The translations under genes were made by a program, and so were the position numbers. This document shows, one piece after another, positions 17,799-25,918 of a DNA stretch of 64,000 bases. Below the pieces are notes generated by a model. It saw nothing but the letters and a program-made list of their open reading frames with translations. It did not search any database and was not told where the DNA came from. Each line of letters opens with the position of its first letter. Positions within the stretch are counted from its first letter, which is position 1. Origin of the DNA: an uncultured Collinsella sp. (GTDB lineage: Bacteria; Actinomycetota; Coriobacteriia; Coriobacteriales; Coriobacteriaceae); NCBI GenBank assembly GCA_900762355.1, contig CAAFGE010000043.1, positions 72,932 through 136,931 on the forward strand, written 5' to 3'.

Positions 17799-18425
17799 AT
17801 GAAGAAGCTGTATCTACTCCGCCACGGCCAGACGGAGTTCAACGTCAAAAAGCTGGTCCAGGGCCGCTGCGATTCACCGCTGACCGACCTGGGCCGCAAA
17901 CAAGCGGGAATGGCAGCCGCATGGCTCAAGAGCCACGACGTTGTCCCCGACAAAGTGGTCTCATCACCCTTAGGCCGAGCCATGGACACAGCTCAGCTCG
18001 TCGCAACCGAACTCCTTGGCCCGGACGCAGCAGTCGAGCCCTGCGAAGGCATCATCGAGCGCTGCTACGGCTCCTTCGAAGAAGGCCCGCACGGCGCGCT
18101 GCCCACCGACGTCTGGGATCCGGGCGAGGACCTGGTCCCCTTCGGAGGAGAAGGAAGCCAGGCGCTGCAAGAACGTATGGTGGATGCGCTTACCAATATC
18201 ATGGGCTCCGAGGGCATCGAAACCCTTCTAGCAGTAAGCCACGGCAGCGCCAGCCGCCAATTTATCAAGGCCGCAGCCCCAGAGGGCTTCGAGTTCCCAA
18301 CAAAACTCCCCAACTGCGCCATCATGATCTTCGATTTCGATGAGGCAAAGCCACAAGCAGAAGGCGAACCGTCCCAATGCAAGTTCAGCCTCCAGCAAAT
18401 AGTGGACCCCCAACAAAGTCATTAG
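17799..18425 (+). CDS. Histidine phosphatase / phosphoglycerate mutase family protein
   Basis: The 208-residue protein has the family phosphohistidine motif LLRHGQTEFN near the N-terminus, the second catalytic block SSPLGRAMDT, Glu in ERCYGSFEEG and the second His in AVSHGSASR. Such proteins include cofactor-dependent phosphoglycerate mutases, but many are broad phosphatases, and the length and divergent C-terminus favour a phosphatase. GGGGAGAG precedes the ATG. Third-position G/C preference near its 3' end (many CCA/AAC codons) differs from the neighbours. Confidence 0.85.
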   Translation: MKKLYLLRHGQTEFNVKKLVQGRCDSPLTDLGRKQAGMAAAWLKSHDVVPDKVVSSPLGRAMDTAQLVATELLGPDAAVEPCEGIIERCYGSFEEGPHGALPTDVWDPGEDLVPFGGEGSQALQERMVDALTNIMGSEGIETLLAVSHGSASRQFIKAAAPEGFEFPTKLPNCAIMIFDFDEAKPQAEGEPSQCKFSLQQIVDPQQSH

Positions 18426-18470
18426 CCTGAACGAGCAGAGTTAAGCAGACATCAACGTGTCGTCTCCCGA

Positions 18471-18607
18471 GCTTGGCAGAGGGGCGGCGAAATATATTAA
18501 GTTTGTCGCGAGTTCCGCACGCAAAGGAAAGCACTTAATGTGCTTTCCGTCTTGCGCAGGACTGTAGAGCAGCAAACTTAATATATTTCGCCGCCCCTCT
18601 GCCAAGC
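18471..18607 (+). repeat. Long rod-like hairpin with conserved 85-nt centre, copy 2 (rplC leader)
   Basis: Arms 18471-18505 and 18573-18607 are perfect 35-nt inverted repeats. The 67-nt core (18506-18572) and the inner nine bases of each arm match copy 1 exactly. The outer 26 bases of each arm differ completely from copy 1 but are still perfectly self-complementary. It lies 45 nt after the phosphatase stop and about 270 nt before rplC, in the same orientation to its r-protein operon as copy 1. There is no T tract, so it is not a standard terminator. Confidence 0.85.
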
Positions 18608-18667
18608 CCAGGCGACTCCACGCACTTTACCTGCGTAAACAATGTGAGTGAAATATGAATCTCGATG

Positions 18668-18691
18668 GATACGCCCGCAGCCGTGTATACT
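18668..18691 (+). promoter_or_regulatory. Predicted promoter region of the rplC operon
   Basis: The block ends in TATACT (18686-18691), a good -10 element. Its 23 bases from 18668 match 20533-20555 before rplB at 20 positions and share GATACGCCCG with the rpsL upstream region. No clear TTGACA-like -35 box lies 17 nt upstream, so the repeated block may be a factor-binding site. The 183 nt from here to rplC hold no gene. Confidence 0.5.
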
Positions 18692-18874
18692 AAACAGCTG
18701 TGTGAAACCAGGGGAGTATTCTGGCTGGACAAAATGCCTGCTTAATAGGGTTGTCAGGTAGTCCGGACGCAATACAAGGCTGGGGAGCACGTCGTGTAAG
18801 TAGTGGTCCTCTAGGGGCGTACGCTCGGTGGTGTACGCATTGTCCCAAGACCACGCGAGAGTTGGGATCATATC

Positions 18875-19495
18875 TTGATCAGCATGATTCTCGGCCGCAA
18901 GATTGGCATGACCCAGGTTTGGGACGAGGACGACAACGTCGTTCCCGTCACGGTCATCCAGGCTGGCCCCTGCGCTGTCTCGCAGGTTAAAACTCAGGCA
19001 ACCGACGGCTATGACGCCGTCCAGATCGGTTTCGGCGACATCAAGGCCAAGAACGTGAACAAGCCCATGGCTGGTCACTTCGCTAAGGCTGGCGTCGAGC
19101 CTGTCCGCTTCCTTCGTGAGGTCCGCGTCGAGAACGGCGAGGAGCACAAGGTCGGCGAGGTCGTCACCGTCGCTGATTTCGCTGATGTCGAGAAGGTCGA
19201 CGTCATCGGTACCTCCAAGGGTAAGGGCTTCCAGGGTCGCATCAAGCGCTGGGGTCAGCGCCGCGGTCCTATGACGCATGGTTCTCACTTCCAGCGTCAC
19301 CCCGGTTCTATCGGTCAGTGCGCCTATCCTGCGCGCGTCCTCAAGGGCGTCAAGATGGCCGGTCACATGGGTAACGAGCGCGTTACCGTCAAGAACCTTT
19401 CCGTTGTCCGCATCGATGCCGAGCAGAACCTCATCTTGGTCAAGGGCGCTGTCCCGGGTGCCAAGAATGGTCTCGTCGCCATCCGTATGGCCTAA
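18875..19495 (+). CDS. rplC: 50S ribosomal protein L3
   Basis: This 206-residue L3 binds near the peptidyl transferase centre and starts 50S assembly. The family N-terminus is M-I-x-x-ILGRKxGMTQ; the TTG at 18875 gives exactly this spacing, whereas the ATG at 18884 would truncate it. The RBS is weak. It is the first gene of the cluster rplC-rplD-rplW-rplB-rpsS-rplV-rpsC-rplP-rpmC-rpsQ-rplN-rplX; rpsJ, its usual partner, is at 4648. Confidence 0.96.
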   Translation: MISMILGRKIGMTQVWDEDDNVVPVTVIQAGPCAVSQVKTQATDGYDAVQIGFGDIKAKNVNKPMAGHFAKAGVEPVRFLREVRVENGEEHKVGEVVTVADFADVEKVDVIGTSKGKGFQGRIKRWGQRRGPMTHGSHFQRHPGSIGQCAYPARVLKGVKMAGHMGNERVTVKNLSVVRIDAEQNLILVKGAVPGAKNGLVAIRMA

Positions 19496-19541
19496 GGGCC
19501 CAGCCCATTTAGCCCAGCGTCATACCAAGGAGAACACTTAA

Positions 19542-20168
19542 ATGGCAAAGTTTGAAGTAAAGAACAGCGAGGGCAAGAAGGTCGCCGAGGCCGAGCTCGC
19601 CGCTGAGGTGTACGGCATCGAGCCGAACATCCACGTTATGCACCACATCGTCAAGTGCCAGATGGCCTCTTGGCGTCAGGGCACCCAGTCCGCTAAGGGC
19701 CGCTCTGAGGTTTCCGGTGGCGGCAAGAAGCCTTGGCGTCAGAAGGGCACCGGCCGTGCCCGCCAGGGTTCCATCCGTGCTGCCCAGTGGCGTCACGGTG
19801 GCGTTGTCTTCGCCCCCAAGCCCCGTTCCTACGCCAAGCGTATGAACAACAAGGAGGTCAAGCTGGCTATGCGCTCCGCGCTGTCCGCCAAGCTGGCCGA
19901 TGGCGAGCTCGTGCTCGTCGACGACTACGGCTTCGAGAAGCCTTCCACCAAGGCTGCCGTCGCCATGCTCAAGGCTCTCGGCCTTGAGGGCAAGCGTCTG
20001 ACCATCATCGTTCGCGATGAGGACGTCAACGCCTACCTGTCGTTCCGCAACATTCCCAAGACGTTCATCATCACCGCTGACGAGGCCAACACCTACGATC
20101 TCGTCAACAACAACGCTGTGCTGATGCCCGCCGACATCGCCGCTCACTTCGGGGAGGTGCTTGCATAA
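19542..20168 (+). CDS. rplD: 50S ribosomal protein L4
   Basis: L4 lines part of the peptide exit tunnel and in E. coli represses the S10 operon. The 208-residue protein has the tunnel loop GGGKKPWRQKGTGRARQGS. AAGGAG precedes the ATG. Its stop codon directly abuts the rplW ATG. Confidence 0.97.
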   Translation: MAKFEVKNSEGKKVAEAELAAEVYGIEPNIHVMHHIVKCQMASWRQGTQSAKGRSEVSGGGKKPWRQKGTGRARQGSIRAAQWRHGGVVFAPKPRSYAKRMNNKEVKLAMRSALSAKLADGELVLVDDYGFEKPSTKAAVAMLKALGLEGKRLTIIVRDEDVNAYLSFRNIPKTFIITADEANTYDLVNNNAVLMPADIAAHFGEVLA

Positions 20169-20456
20169 ATGACCGCCCACGAGATCATCATCCGTCCGAT
20201 CGTGTCCGAGCGTTCCTTCTCCGGCATGGAGCTGAACAAGTACACGTTCGAGGTCGCCAAGGATGCTAACAAGTATCAGATCAAGGACGCTGTCGAGGAG
20301 ATCTTCGGCGTCAAGGTCGTTCGCGTGAACACCCTGACGGTCAAGCCCAAGACCAAGCGCGTGCGCTATGTCGCCGGCAAGACCCGTTCTTGGAAGAAGG
20401 CCATCGTCACGCTGGCCGAGGGCGACACCATCGAGGTCTTTGGCAACCAGGCCTAA
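20169..20456 (+). CDS. rplW: 50S ribosomal protein L23
   Basis: L23 sits at the exit-tunnel opening and docks trigger factor and SRP. The 95-residue protein starts immediately after the rplD stop, with its RBS (GGGGAGG) inside rplD, so translation is probably coupled. The family blocks IIRPIVSERS and VRVNTLTVKPK are present. Confidence 0.96.
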   Translation: MTAHEIIIRPIVSERSFSGMELNKYTFEVAKDANKYQIKDAVEEIFGVKVVRVNTLTVKPKTKRVRYVAGKTRSWKKAIVTLAEGDTIEVFGNQA

Positions 20457-20474
20457 GACTCGCTGCTGTTGAGT

Positions 20475-20555
20475 GAGCTCATGCCTCCCAAATAGGGGAG
20501 GCGAGAGCTCAAGGTTTTGGGCGTATAAAATGGACACGCCCGGAACCGTGTATAC
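20475..20555 (+). promoter_or_regulatory. Hairpin and promoter-like block between rplW and rplB
   Basis: The 179-nt gap between rplW and rplB is unusually long for this operon. It holds a hairpin CCTCCC / GGGAGG (20484-20501) flanked by GAGCTC on both sides (20475-20480, 20505-20510), with only a weak T run after it. Downstream, 20533-20555 repeats the block seen upstream of rplC (ACGCCCG then CCGTGTATAC). It may be an internal promoter behind an attenuator. Confidence 0.5.
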
Positions 20556-20635
20556 GTCCGGTGTCATCGCACCCGAGGCAGAACCTCGTATCCCTGTCTG
20601 CGATGGCTAACGGATTCCTATTGAAAGGGATTGTA

Positions 20636-21466
20636 ATGGCTGTAAAGCACCTTAAGCCGACCTCCGCTGGTAGGCGTTGGCAGACGATCTCCGACTTCTC
20701 CGAGATCACCTGCACCAAGCCCGAGAAGTCTCTTCTCGAGCCCCTGCCCAAGAAGGCCGGTCGTAACAACAACGGCCGCATCACCACCCGCCACCAGGGC
20801 GGCGGCGTGAAGCGTCGTTACCGCGTGATCGACTTCAAGCGCAACAAGGACGGCGTGCCCGCCAAGGTTGCCACGATCGAGTACGATCCGAACCGTTCCG
20901 CTCGCATCGCTCTGCTGCACTATGCTGACGGTGAGAAGCGCTACATCCTGGCCCCCAAGGGCCTCGAGGTCGGTCAGACCGTCATGTCCGGTTCTGACGC
21001 CGACATCAAGCCGGGCAACGCTCTGCCCCTCGCCGACATCCCCGTCGGTACGCTCATCCACGCCGTCGAGTTTCAGCCGGGCAAGGGCGCTGCTATTGCC
21101 CGTTCCGCCGGTAACTCCTGCCAGCTGATGGGTAAGGAGGGCAAGTACGCTATCGTCCGTATGCCTTCCTCCGAGATGCGCCGCATCCTCGTTACCTGCC
21201 GCGCCACCGTCGGTGAGGTCGGCAACGCCGATCACTCCAACATCGTCATCGGCAAGGCCGGCCGTAAGCGTCACATGAACGTGCGCCCGACCGTCCGCGG
21301 TACCGTCATGAACCCTGTCGACCACCCGCACGGCGGTGGCGAGGGCAAGAACCACACCTCTGGTCGTCCCTCCGTTACCCCCTGGGGTAAGCCGACGAAG
21401 GGCCTTCGTACGCGCAAGAAGAAGAAGGTCTCGAACCAGCACATCATTCGTCGCCGTAAGAAGTAA
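20636..21466 (+). CDS. rplB: 50S ribosomal protein L2
   Basis: L2 bridges the subunits near the peptidyl transferase centre. The 276-residue protein begins MAVKHLKPTSAGRR at the ATG behind GAAAGGGA and ends in the basic RTRKKKKVSNQHIIRRRKK. The conserved His in PVDHPHGGGEG is intact. An upstream in-frame ATG at 20561 lacks an RBS and gives a non-family N-terminus. Confidence 0.97.
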   Translation: MAVKHLKPTSAGRRWQTISDFSEITCTKPEKSLLEPLPKKAGRNNNGRITTRHQGGGVKRRYRVIDFKRNKDGVPAKVATIEYDPNRSARIALLHYADGEKRYILAPKGLEVGQTVMSGSDADIKPGNALPLADIPVGTLIHAVEFQPGKGAAIARSAGNSCQLMGKEGKYAIVRMPSSEMRRILVTCRATVGEVGNADHSNIVIGKAGRKRHMNVRPTVRGTVMNPVDHPHGGGEGKNHTSGRPSVTPWGKPTKGLRTRKKKKVSNQHIIRRRKK

Positions 21467-21498
21467 TTTCGGATACCGAGTTTTAGGAGAAAGCACTT

Positions 21499-21759
21499 AT
21501 GAGCAGAAGTCTCAAAAAGGGCCCGTTCGTGGAGACTCGCCTTCTCTCGCGTATCACCGCGATGAACGAGGCTGGCAAGAAGGACGTCGTGAAGACCTGG
21601 TCCCGCGCGTCCACCATCTTCCCCGAGATGGTTGGTCACACCATCGCCGTCCACGACGGCCGCAAGCATGTGCCCGTGTATGTTACCGAGTCCATGGTTG
21701 GTCACAAGCTCGGCGAGTTCGCGCCGACTCGTACGTTCCGTGGCCACAAGGCCAAATAG
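21499..21759 (+). CDS. rpsS: 30S ribosomal protein S19
   Basis: This 86-residue S19 contacts the A-site finger and binds 16S rRNA with S13. The N-terminus MSRSLKKGPFV and the block GHKLGEFAPTRTFRGH are canonical. TAGGAGAAAG precedes the ATG. Confidence 0.97.
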   Translation: MSRSLKKGPFVETRLLSRITAMNEAGKKDVVKTWSRASTIFPEMVGHTIAVHDGRKHVPVYVTESMVGHKLGEFAPTRTFRGHKAK

Positions 21760-21773
21760 GGGGTTAACCGTAA

Positions 21774-22145
21774 ATGGCAACTAAGTCTATTGAAACTGAG
21801 GCCACCGAGGTTCGCGCCGTCGCTAAGTACGTGCGTGTTTCCCCCAGCAAGGCCCGCCTGGTGGTCGATCTGATCCGCCGCAAGCCTGTCGCTCAGGCCT
21901 TCGACATCCTCCACTTCTGCGACCGCGCCGTCGCCGTGGATGTCGAGAAGGTTCTCCGTTCCGCCGTTGCGAACGCCGAGAACAACAACGGTCTGCGTGC
22001 CGACAACCTGGTTGTCGCCGCTGCCTATGTTGACGAGGGTCCGACGCTTAAGCGCATCCGTCCCCGCGCCAAGGGTTCCGCTTCTCGCATTCTGAAGCGT
22101 ACTTCCCACATCACCGTCGTCGTTGCTCCTCGAAAGGAGGCGTAA
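21774..22145 (+). CDS. rplV: 50S ribosomal protein L22
   Basis: L22 lines the exit tunnel, and its loop is a macrolide-resistance site. The 123-residue protein has VSPSKARLVVDLIR and the C-terminal loop RAKGSASRILKRTSHITVVV. It has a short N-terminal extension (MATKSIETEATEV) before the conserved start of the fold. Confidence 0.97.
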   Translation: MATKSIETEATEVRAVAKYVRVSPSKARLVVDLIRRKPVAQAFDILHFCDRAVAVDVEKVLRSAVANAENNNGLRADNLVVAAAYVDEGPTLKRIRPRAKGSASRILKRTSHITVVVAPRKEA

Positions 22146-22151
22146 AGCTGT

Positions 22152-22862
22152 ATGGGTCAGAAAGTCTACCCCACCGGCTTCCGTCTTGGCATCACCGAGA
22201 ACTGGCGCTCCCGCTGGTTCGCAGAGAAGGATTACGCTAAGACCCTCGGTAACGATCTCGAGATCCGCAAGTACCTCGAGAAGCGTCTTTCCCGCGCAGC
22301 TGTCTCCCGCGTCGAGATCGAGCGCGCTGGCGACAAGGTGAAGGTCATCATCCTCACTGCTCGCCCCGGCGTTGTCATCGGTAAGAAGGGTGCCGAGATC
22401 GATACCCTCCGCACCGAGCTCGAGAAGGTCGCTGGCGTCTCCAAGGGCCAGCTCTCCGTCGACGTTGTCGAGATCAAGCGCCCCGAGCTCGACGCCAACC
22501 TCGTTGCTCAGTCTATCGCCGAGCAGCTCGAGGGCCGCGTTGCCTTCCGTCGCGCTATGCGCAAGGCTGTCCAGTCCGCCCGCAAGGCCGGCGCTAAGGG
22601 CATCCGTATCCAGTGCTCCGGTCGTCTCGGCGGTGCCGAGATGGGCCGTCGTGAGTGGTACCGCGAGGGTCGCGTGCCTCTGCACACCCTCCGTGCCAAG
22701 ATCGACTACGGCACGGCTGTCGCCAGCACCACCATGGGCGCTTGCGGCGTGAAGGTCTGGATCTACCTGGGCGAGAAGCTCCCGGGCCAGCCTGTTCCCA
22801 ACCCTGCACTCGAGGGCTCTTCCCGTCCTCGTCGTCGTAACTCCGAGAGGAGGGGTCAGTAG
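22152..22862 (+). CDS. rpsC: 30S ribosomal protein S3
   Basis: S3 forms part of the mRNA entry channel and has helicase activity. The 236-residue protein has the KH-domain motif VIGKKGAEI and the block GRLGGAEMGRREWYREGRVPLHTLRA (read in two parts). Its stop TAG overlaps the GTG start of rplP by one base. Confidence 0.97.
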   Translation: MGQKVYPTGFRLGITENWRSRWFAEKDYAKTLGNDLEIRKYLEKRLSRAAVSRVEIERAGDKVKVIILTARPGVVIGKKGAEIDTLRTELEKVAGVSKGQLSVDVVEIKRPELDANLVAQSIAEQLEGRVAFRRAMRKAVQSARKAGAKGIRIQCSGRLGGAEMGRREWYREGRVPLHTLRAKIDYGTAVASTTMGACGVKVWIYLGEKLPGQPVPNPALEGSSRPRRRNSERRGQ

Positions 22863-23365
22863 TGCTTGCCCCTAAGCGTATTCTTCACCGCAAGGTGCAG
22901 CGTGGCTCCATGAAGGGCCAGGCCAAGGGTAATACCGAGCTGCATTTCGGCGAGTTTGGTATCCAGGCTCTCGAGGCCCATTGGATCACCAACCGTCAGA
23001 TCGAGGCCGCTCGTATTGCCATGACCCGCTACATGAAGCGTGGCGGTCGTGTCTACATCACGATCTTCCCCGATAAGCCCATCACCAAGAAGCCCGCCGA
23101 GACTCGCATGGGTTCTGGTAAGGGTAATCCCGAGGAGTGGGTGGCCGTCGTCAAGCCCGGCCGCATCATGTTCGAGGTCAAGGGTGTTCCCGAGGAGGTC
23201 GCTCGCGAGGCTCTGCGTCTTGCGCAGCACAAGCTCCCCATCAAGACCAAGATTGTTGCTGCTAAGAACGCTGAGCAGCGCATCGAGAAGGAGATGGCTG
23301 AGGAGGCCGCTCTCGAGGCCAAGTGGGCTGCTGAGGACGCCGCCGCCGCCAAGGAGGAGAACTAA
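22862..23365 (+). CDS. rplP: 50S ribosomal protein L16 with C-terminal extension
   Basis: L16 contacts the A-site tRNA. The first ~140 residues are canonical, including the LAPKRILHRKVQRG start and RMGSGKGNPEEWVAVVKPG. At 167 residues it is longer than the usual ~137-145: the tail of about 27 residues is rich in Ala, Glu and Lys and probably helical. The start is GTG overlapping the rpsC stop (TAGTG), and the stop overlaps the rpmC start (TAATG). Confidence 0.96.
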   Translation: MLAPKRILHRKVQRGSMKGQAKGNTELHFGEFGIQALEAHWITNRQIEAARIAMTRYMKRGGRVYITIFPDKPITKKPAETRMGSGKGNPEEWVAVVKPGRIMFEVKGVPEEVAREALRLAQHKLPIKTKIVAAKNAEQRIEKEMAEEAALEAKWAAEDAAAAKEEN

Positions 23366-23580
23366 TGAAGCCCGCAGAGATTCGTGAGCTCTCGGACGCT
23401 CAGCTCGTTGAGAAGCTGAAGGAAATGCGCGCCGAGCTCTTTAACCTTCGTTTCCAGATGGCCACCAGCCAGCTGGACAACACCGCTCGCGTCAACACCG
23501 TGAAGAAGGACATCGCTCGCGTCCTCACGGAGCAGCGCGCCCGCGAGATCGCAGCGGAGAAGTCCGCTGTCGCCGAGTAG
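23365..23580 (+). CDS. rpmC: 50S ribosomal protein L29
   Basis: This 71-residue L29 lies near the exit tunnel beside L23. The family motif ELFNLRFQMATSQLDN is present. It is translationally coupled to rplP through TAATG. Confidence 0.96.
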   Translation: MKPAEIRELSDAQLVEKLKEMRAELFNLRFQMATSQLDNTARVNTVKKDIARVLTEQRAREIAAEKSAVAE

Positions 23581-23596
23581 GACCTAAGGAGAGAAC

Positions 23597-23857
23597 ATGA
23601 CTGATTCGCGTAACTCGCGTAAGGTCCGTACGGGTGTCGTTACCTCCGTCTCCGGTGCCAAGACCATTGTTGTCACCATCACCGAGCGCAAGCGTCACCC
23701 CAAGTACGGCAAGATGATGACCAGCTCCAAGAAGCTGCACGCTCACGACGAGGAGTGCACGGCTGGCGTGGGCGATACCGTCCGCGTTATGGAGACCCGT
23801 CCTATGTCCAAGATGAAGCGTTGGCGCCTCATCGAGGTCGTCGAGCGCGCTAAATAA
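23597..23857 (+). CDS. rpsQ: 30S ribosomal protein S17
   Basis: S17 is an early-binding 30S protein. The 86-residue product shows RKVRTGVVTS, the KRHPKYGKMM block and the C-terminal MKRWRLIEVVE. AAGGAGAG precedes the ATG. A 118-nt gap follows before rplN. Confidence 0.96.
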   Translation: MTDSRNSRKVRTGVVTSVSGAKTIVVTITERKRHPKYGKMMTSSKKLHAHDEECTAGVGDTVRVMETRPMSKMKRWRLIEVVERAK

Positions 23858-23975
23858 GCAGTCGCTCTTACGACTTGTACGTTTCCGAAGATGTGCGTAT
23901 GCCTGGCTTGCATACCACGGGCCGTATAAAGGCTGCGCACCTCTCTTCGGTTCTTAGTTCGGAGGAACATCTACC
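23858..23975 (+). promoter_or_regulatory. Long spacer upstream of rplN, possible internal promoter
   Basis: At 118 nt this gap is much longer than the others nearby. It contains GGGCCGTATAAAGG with a TATAAA -10-like box, loosely resembling the ACGCCCG...GTGTATAC blocks before rplC and rplB. No well-spaced -35 box was seen. The gap coincides with the classical S10/spc operon boundary. Confidence 0.35.
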
Positions 23976-24344
23976 ATGATTCAGATGCAAACCATGCTGA
24001 ACGTCGCCGACAACTCCGGCGCTCGCAAGATTCGCTGCATCAAGGTGCTTGGCGGTTCCAAGCGTCGTTATGCAGGCATCGGCGATGTGTTCATCGGTGC
24101 TGTCCAGGAGGCTACCCCTGGCGCCAACGTCAAGAAGAAGGACGTTGTCCGTTGCGTCGTCGTTCGCACCGTTAAGGAGATCCGCCGCAAGGATGGCTCC
24201 TACATTCGCTTTGATGAGAACGCCTGCGTTGTCATCAACAACGATGGTTCGCCCGTCGGCACCCGTATCTTCGGGCCCGTCGCTCGCGAGCTTCGTGACA
24301 AGAAGTACATGAAGATCGTCTCGCTCGCTCCCGAGACCCTGTAG
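23976..24344 (+). CDS. rplN: 50S ribosomal protein L14
   Basis: L14 contacts helix 14 of 16S rRNA across the subunit interface. The 122-residue sequence starts MIQMQTMLNVADNSGARKI, the universal L14 N-terminus. TCGGAGGAAC precedes the ATG. It is the first gene of the classical spc operon. Confidence 0.97.
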   Translation: MIQMQTMLNVADNSGARKIRCIKVLGGSKRRYAGIGDVFIGAVQEATPGANVKKKDVVRCVVVRTVKEIRRKDGSYIRFDENACVVINNDGSPVGTRIFGPVARELRDKKYMKIVSLAPETL

Positions 24345-24357
24345 TTAGGGGAGATAT

Positions 24358-24663
24358 ATGTATATCAAGAAGGGCGATAAGGTCCAGGTTCTCTCTGGTA
24401 AGGATCGCGGCAAGCAGGGCGTTGTCCTGCGTGCTCTCCCCGCCGAGAACAAGGTCGTTGTCGAGGGCGTTTCGGTCGTCAAGAAGGCCGTCAAGCCCAA
24501 CGCTGCCAACCAGCAGGGCGGCATCGTTTCGCAGGAGGCTCCCATCGACGCCTCCAACGTCAATCTCGTCTGCCCCGAGTGCGGTAAGGTTACCCGCGTC
24601 GGTCACGAGAAGGACGGCAAGAACAAGCTGCGCGTCTGCAAGAAGTGCGGCCACAAGTTCTAA
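24358..24663 (+). CDS. rplX: 50S ribosomal protein L24
   Basis: L24 is an assembly initiator of the 50S subunit. The 101-residue protein has the KOW motif YIKKGDKVQVLSGKDRGKQG and a C-terminal four-cysteine zinc ribbon (CPECGKVTRVG...CKKCGHKF), as in many L24 proteins. rplE should follow in most bacteria; here a terminator follows 26 nt later. Confidence 0.96.
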   Translation: MYIKKGDKVQVLSGKDRGKQGVVLRALPAENKVVVEGVSVVKKAVKPNAANQQGGIVSQEAPIDASNVNLVCPECGKVTRVGHEKDGKNKLRVCKKCGHKF

Positions 24664-24689
24664 GCTGCCCGCAACATCAAGTTGCTAGC

Positions 24690-24725
24690 AAAGGCCCGGA
24701 TGCCACGGCACCCGGGCCTTTTTCT
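24690..24725 (+). terminator. Terminator directly after rplX
   Basis: AAAGGCCCGG (24690-24699) pairs with CCGGGCCTTT (24712-24721), with inner pairing TGCC/GGCA, followed by TTTCT. It cleanly ends the r-protein operon before the usual rplE position. Confidence 0.9.
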
Positions 24726-25430
24726 ATCCCCACACGATGGCTTCGGTTCTGCCGTCCCGTCATTCCGGTTGCATCCAGTTTTCGGTGCCGTCTCGAATCG
24801 AGTGCCGCCAGGTGATACCCTGTCGCGTTTCGTCGGCTTCGGGGACAAAAGTCGGGACAACTCCAAAAACTATTTTCGAACTCAGGGCTTTGAGTTTTTG
24901 TTTTTGTCCCAAAGGGCGCGGCGGGATGCCTTTGGAGGCTCGATAGCGCCGAAAACGCCCGTTTTGAAACTTAAATGCCTTTTCGCGTGCAAGCCGCCAG
25001 CTGCAATAGGAAGTGAATCAACGCAGGTGGCTTTCAAGCAGTTTGCAAAACTGCAGGTCGAAGGTCTTCATTGCCAGTAGGAGAAATGAGTAGTCTCAGG
25101 TGGCTTGCCCATGAGTTGACGAACGGGATTTGAGATTACGCTGACGTCCGGAAACGCTTCGAGCACGGCGTTACGTTTTTGGGGTTTGGGCGTAGCCCCT
25201 GCACCCGCGAGCGCGGGCCTTAAGCCCGCCGAGAGGGTGACGCGTCGAAAACGAAGGGGAAAGAGAGAAGGGGCCGTCCCTATCATTCAGGTTGCGACCG
25301 AAGAAGACAAGGAGACCCCCTGAGCCTGAATGATGCCCCACAGACCGCGTCCGACCGAGCTCAAGCCGAGCTTTTCCTGACGTCCGCCTTCGCGAAGATG
25401 ATGGCTGGATTGGCTATGGATTGGCAACAC
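24726..25430. other. Intergenic scar region, no gene supported
   Basis: About 700 nt without a convincing gene. Short ORFs here lack an RBS and recognisable residues. There are small palindromes (CCCGCGAGCGCGGG and GGGCCTTAAGCCC around 25208-25230) and two inverted CATTCAGG/CCTGAATG copies around 25284 and 25325. Base composition is mixed. It borders an IS3 remnant, so it may be debris of past insertions. Confidence 0.5.
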
Positions 25431-25890
25431 TTATTTGGACGATTCCGGGAGGGACGGCCCCGCCTCCCTGAACTCGACCGGCGACATGTAGCCCAGCGTC
25501 GAGTGGATCCTGAAGTTGTTGTACCAGTGCACGTAATCCAAGAGCTTGGCTCGGAGCTCGCGCGTCCCTCCTCGGTCCTTCGGAGTGGCCGACGATCTCC
25601 CCGTTGCAGAGGTCGACGAGCAGGCAGACGTAGTTCCACGACGCCCCGACGCGCACGCAGGCCAAGTCGCTGCATATATGGGTGCACGGCGCCCTGCCGC
25701 CGAAGCCGCGCGCGACGACGTTCGACACGTCGGCCTCGTTGACCGCCCCGGGGTGCACCTTGAACCTCTTCCTGCCGTATGCGCCGGCCAGGCCGTTCTC
25801 CCTCATGATGCGGCAGACGCGGCGCCGGCTGACGGTAACGCCCGACCTCCCGGGCGACGCCTTGATCTTGCGCGATCCGTTCCGGCCCTT
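25431..25890 (-). pseudogene. IS3-family transposase (OrfB) remnant, frameshifted
   Basis: Reading leftward, one frame gives SRKIKASPGRSGVTVSRRRV, RIMRENGLAGAYGRK and HICSDLACVRVGASWNYVCL, typical of the HTH_21 and rve (DDE) parts of IS3-family OrfB. The frame then shifts and the C-terminus continues as DYVHWYNNFRIHSTLGYMSP to a TAA at 25433-25431. The catalytic core is interrupted and the N-terminus missing, so it is inactive. No intact terminal repeats were recognised. Confidence 0.85.
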
Positions 25891-25918
25891 GCTGGCGGCG
25901 TGCGCCGCCGCGGCCGCC

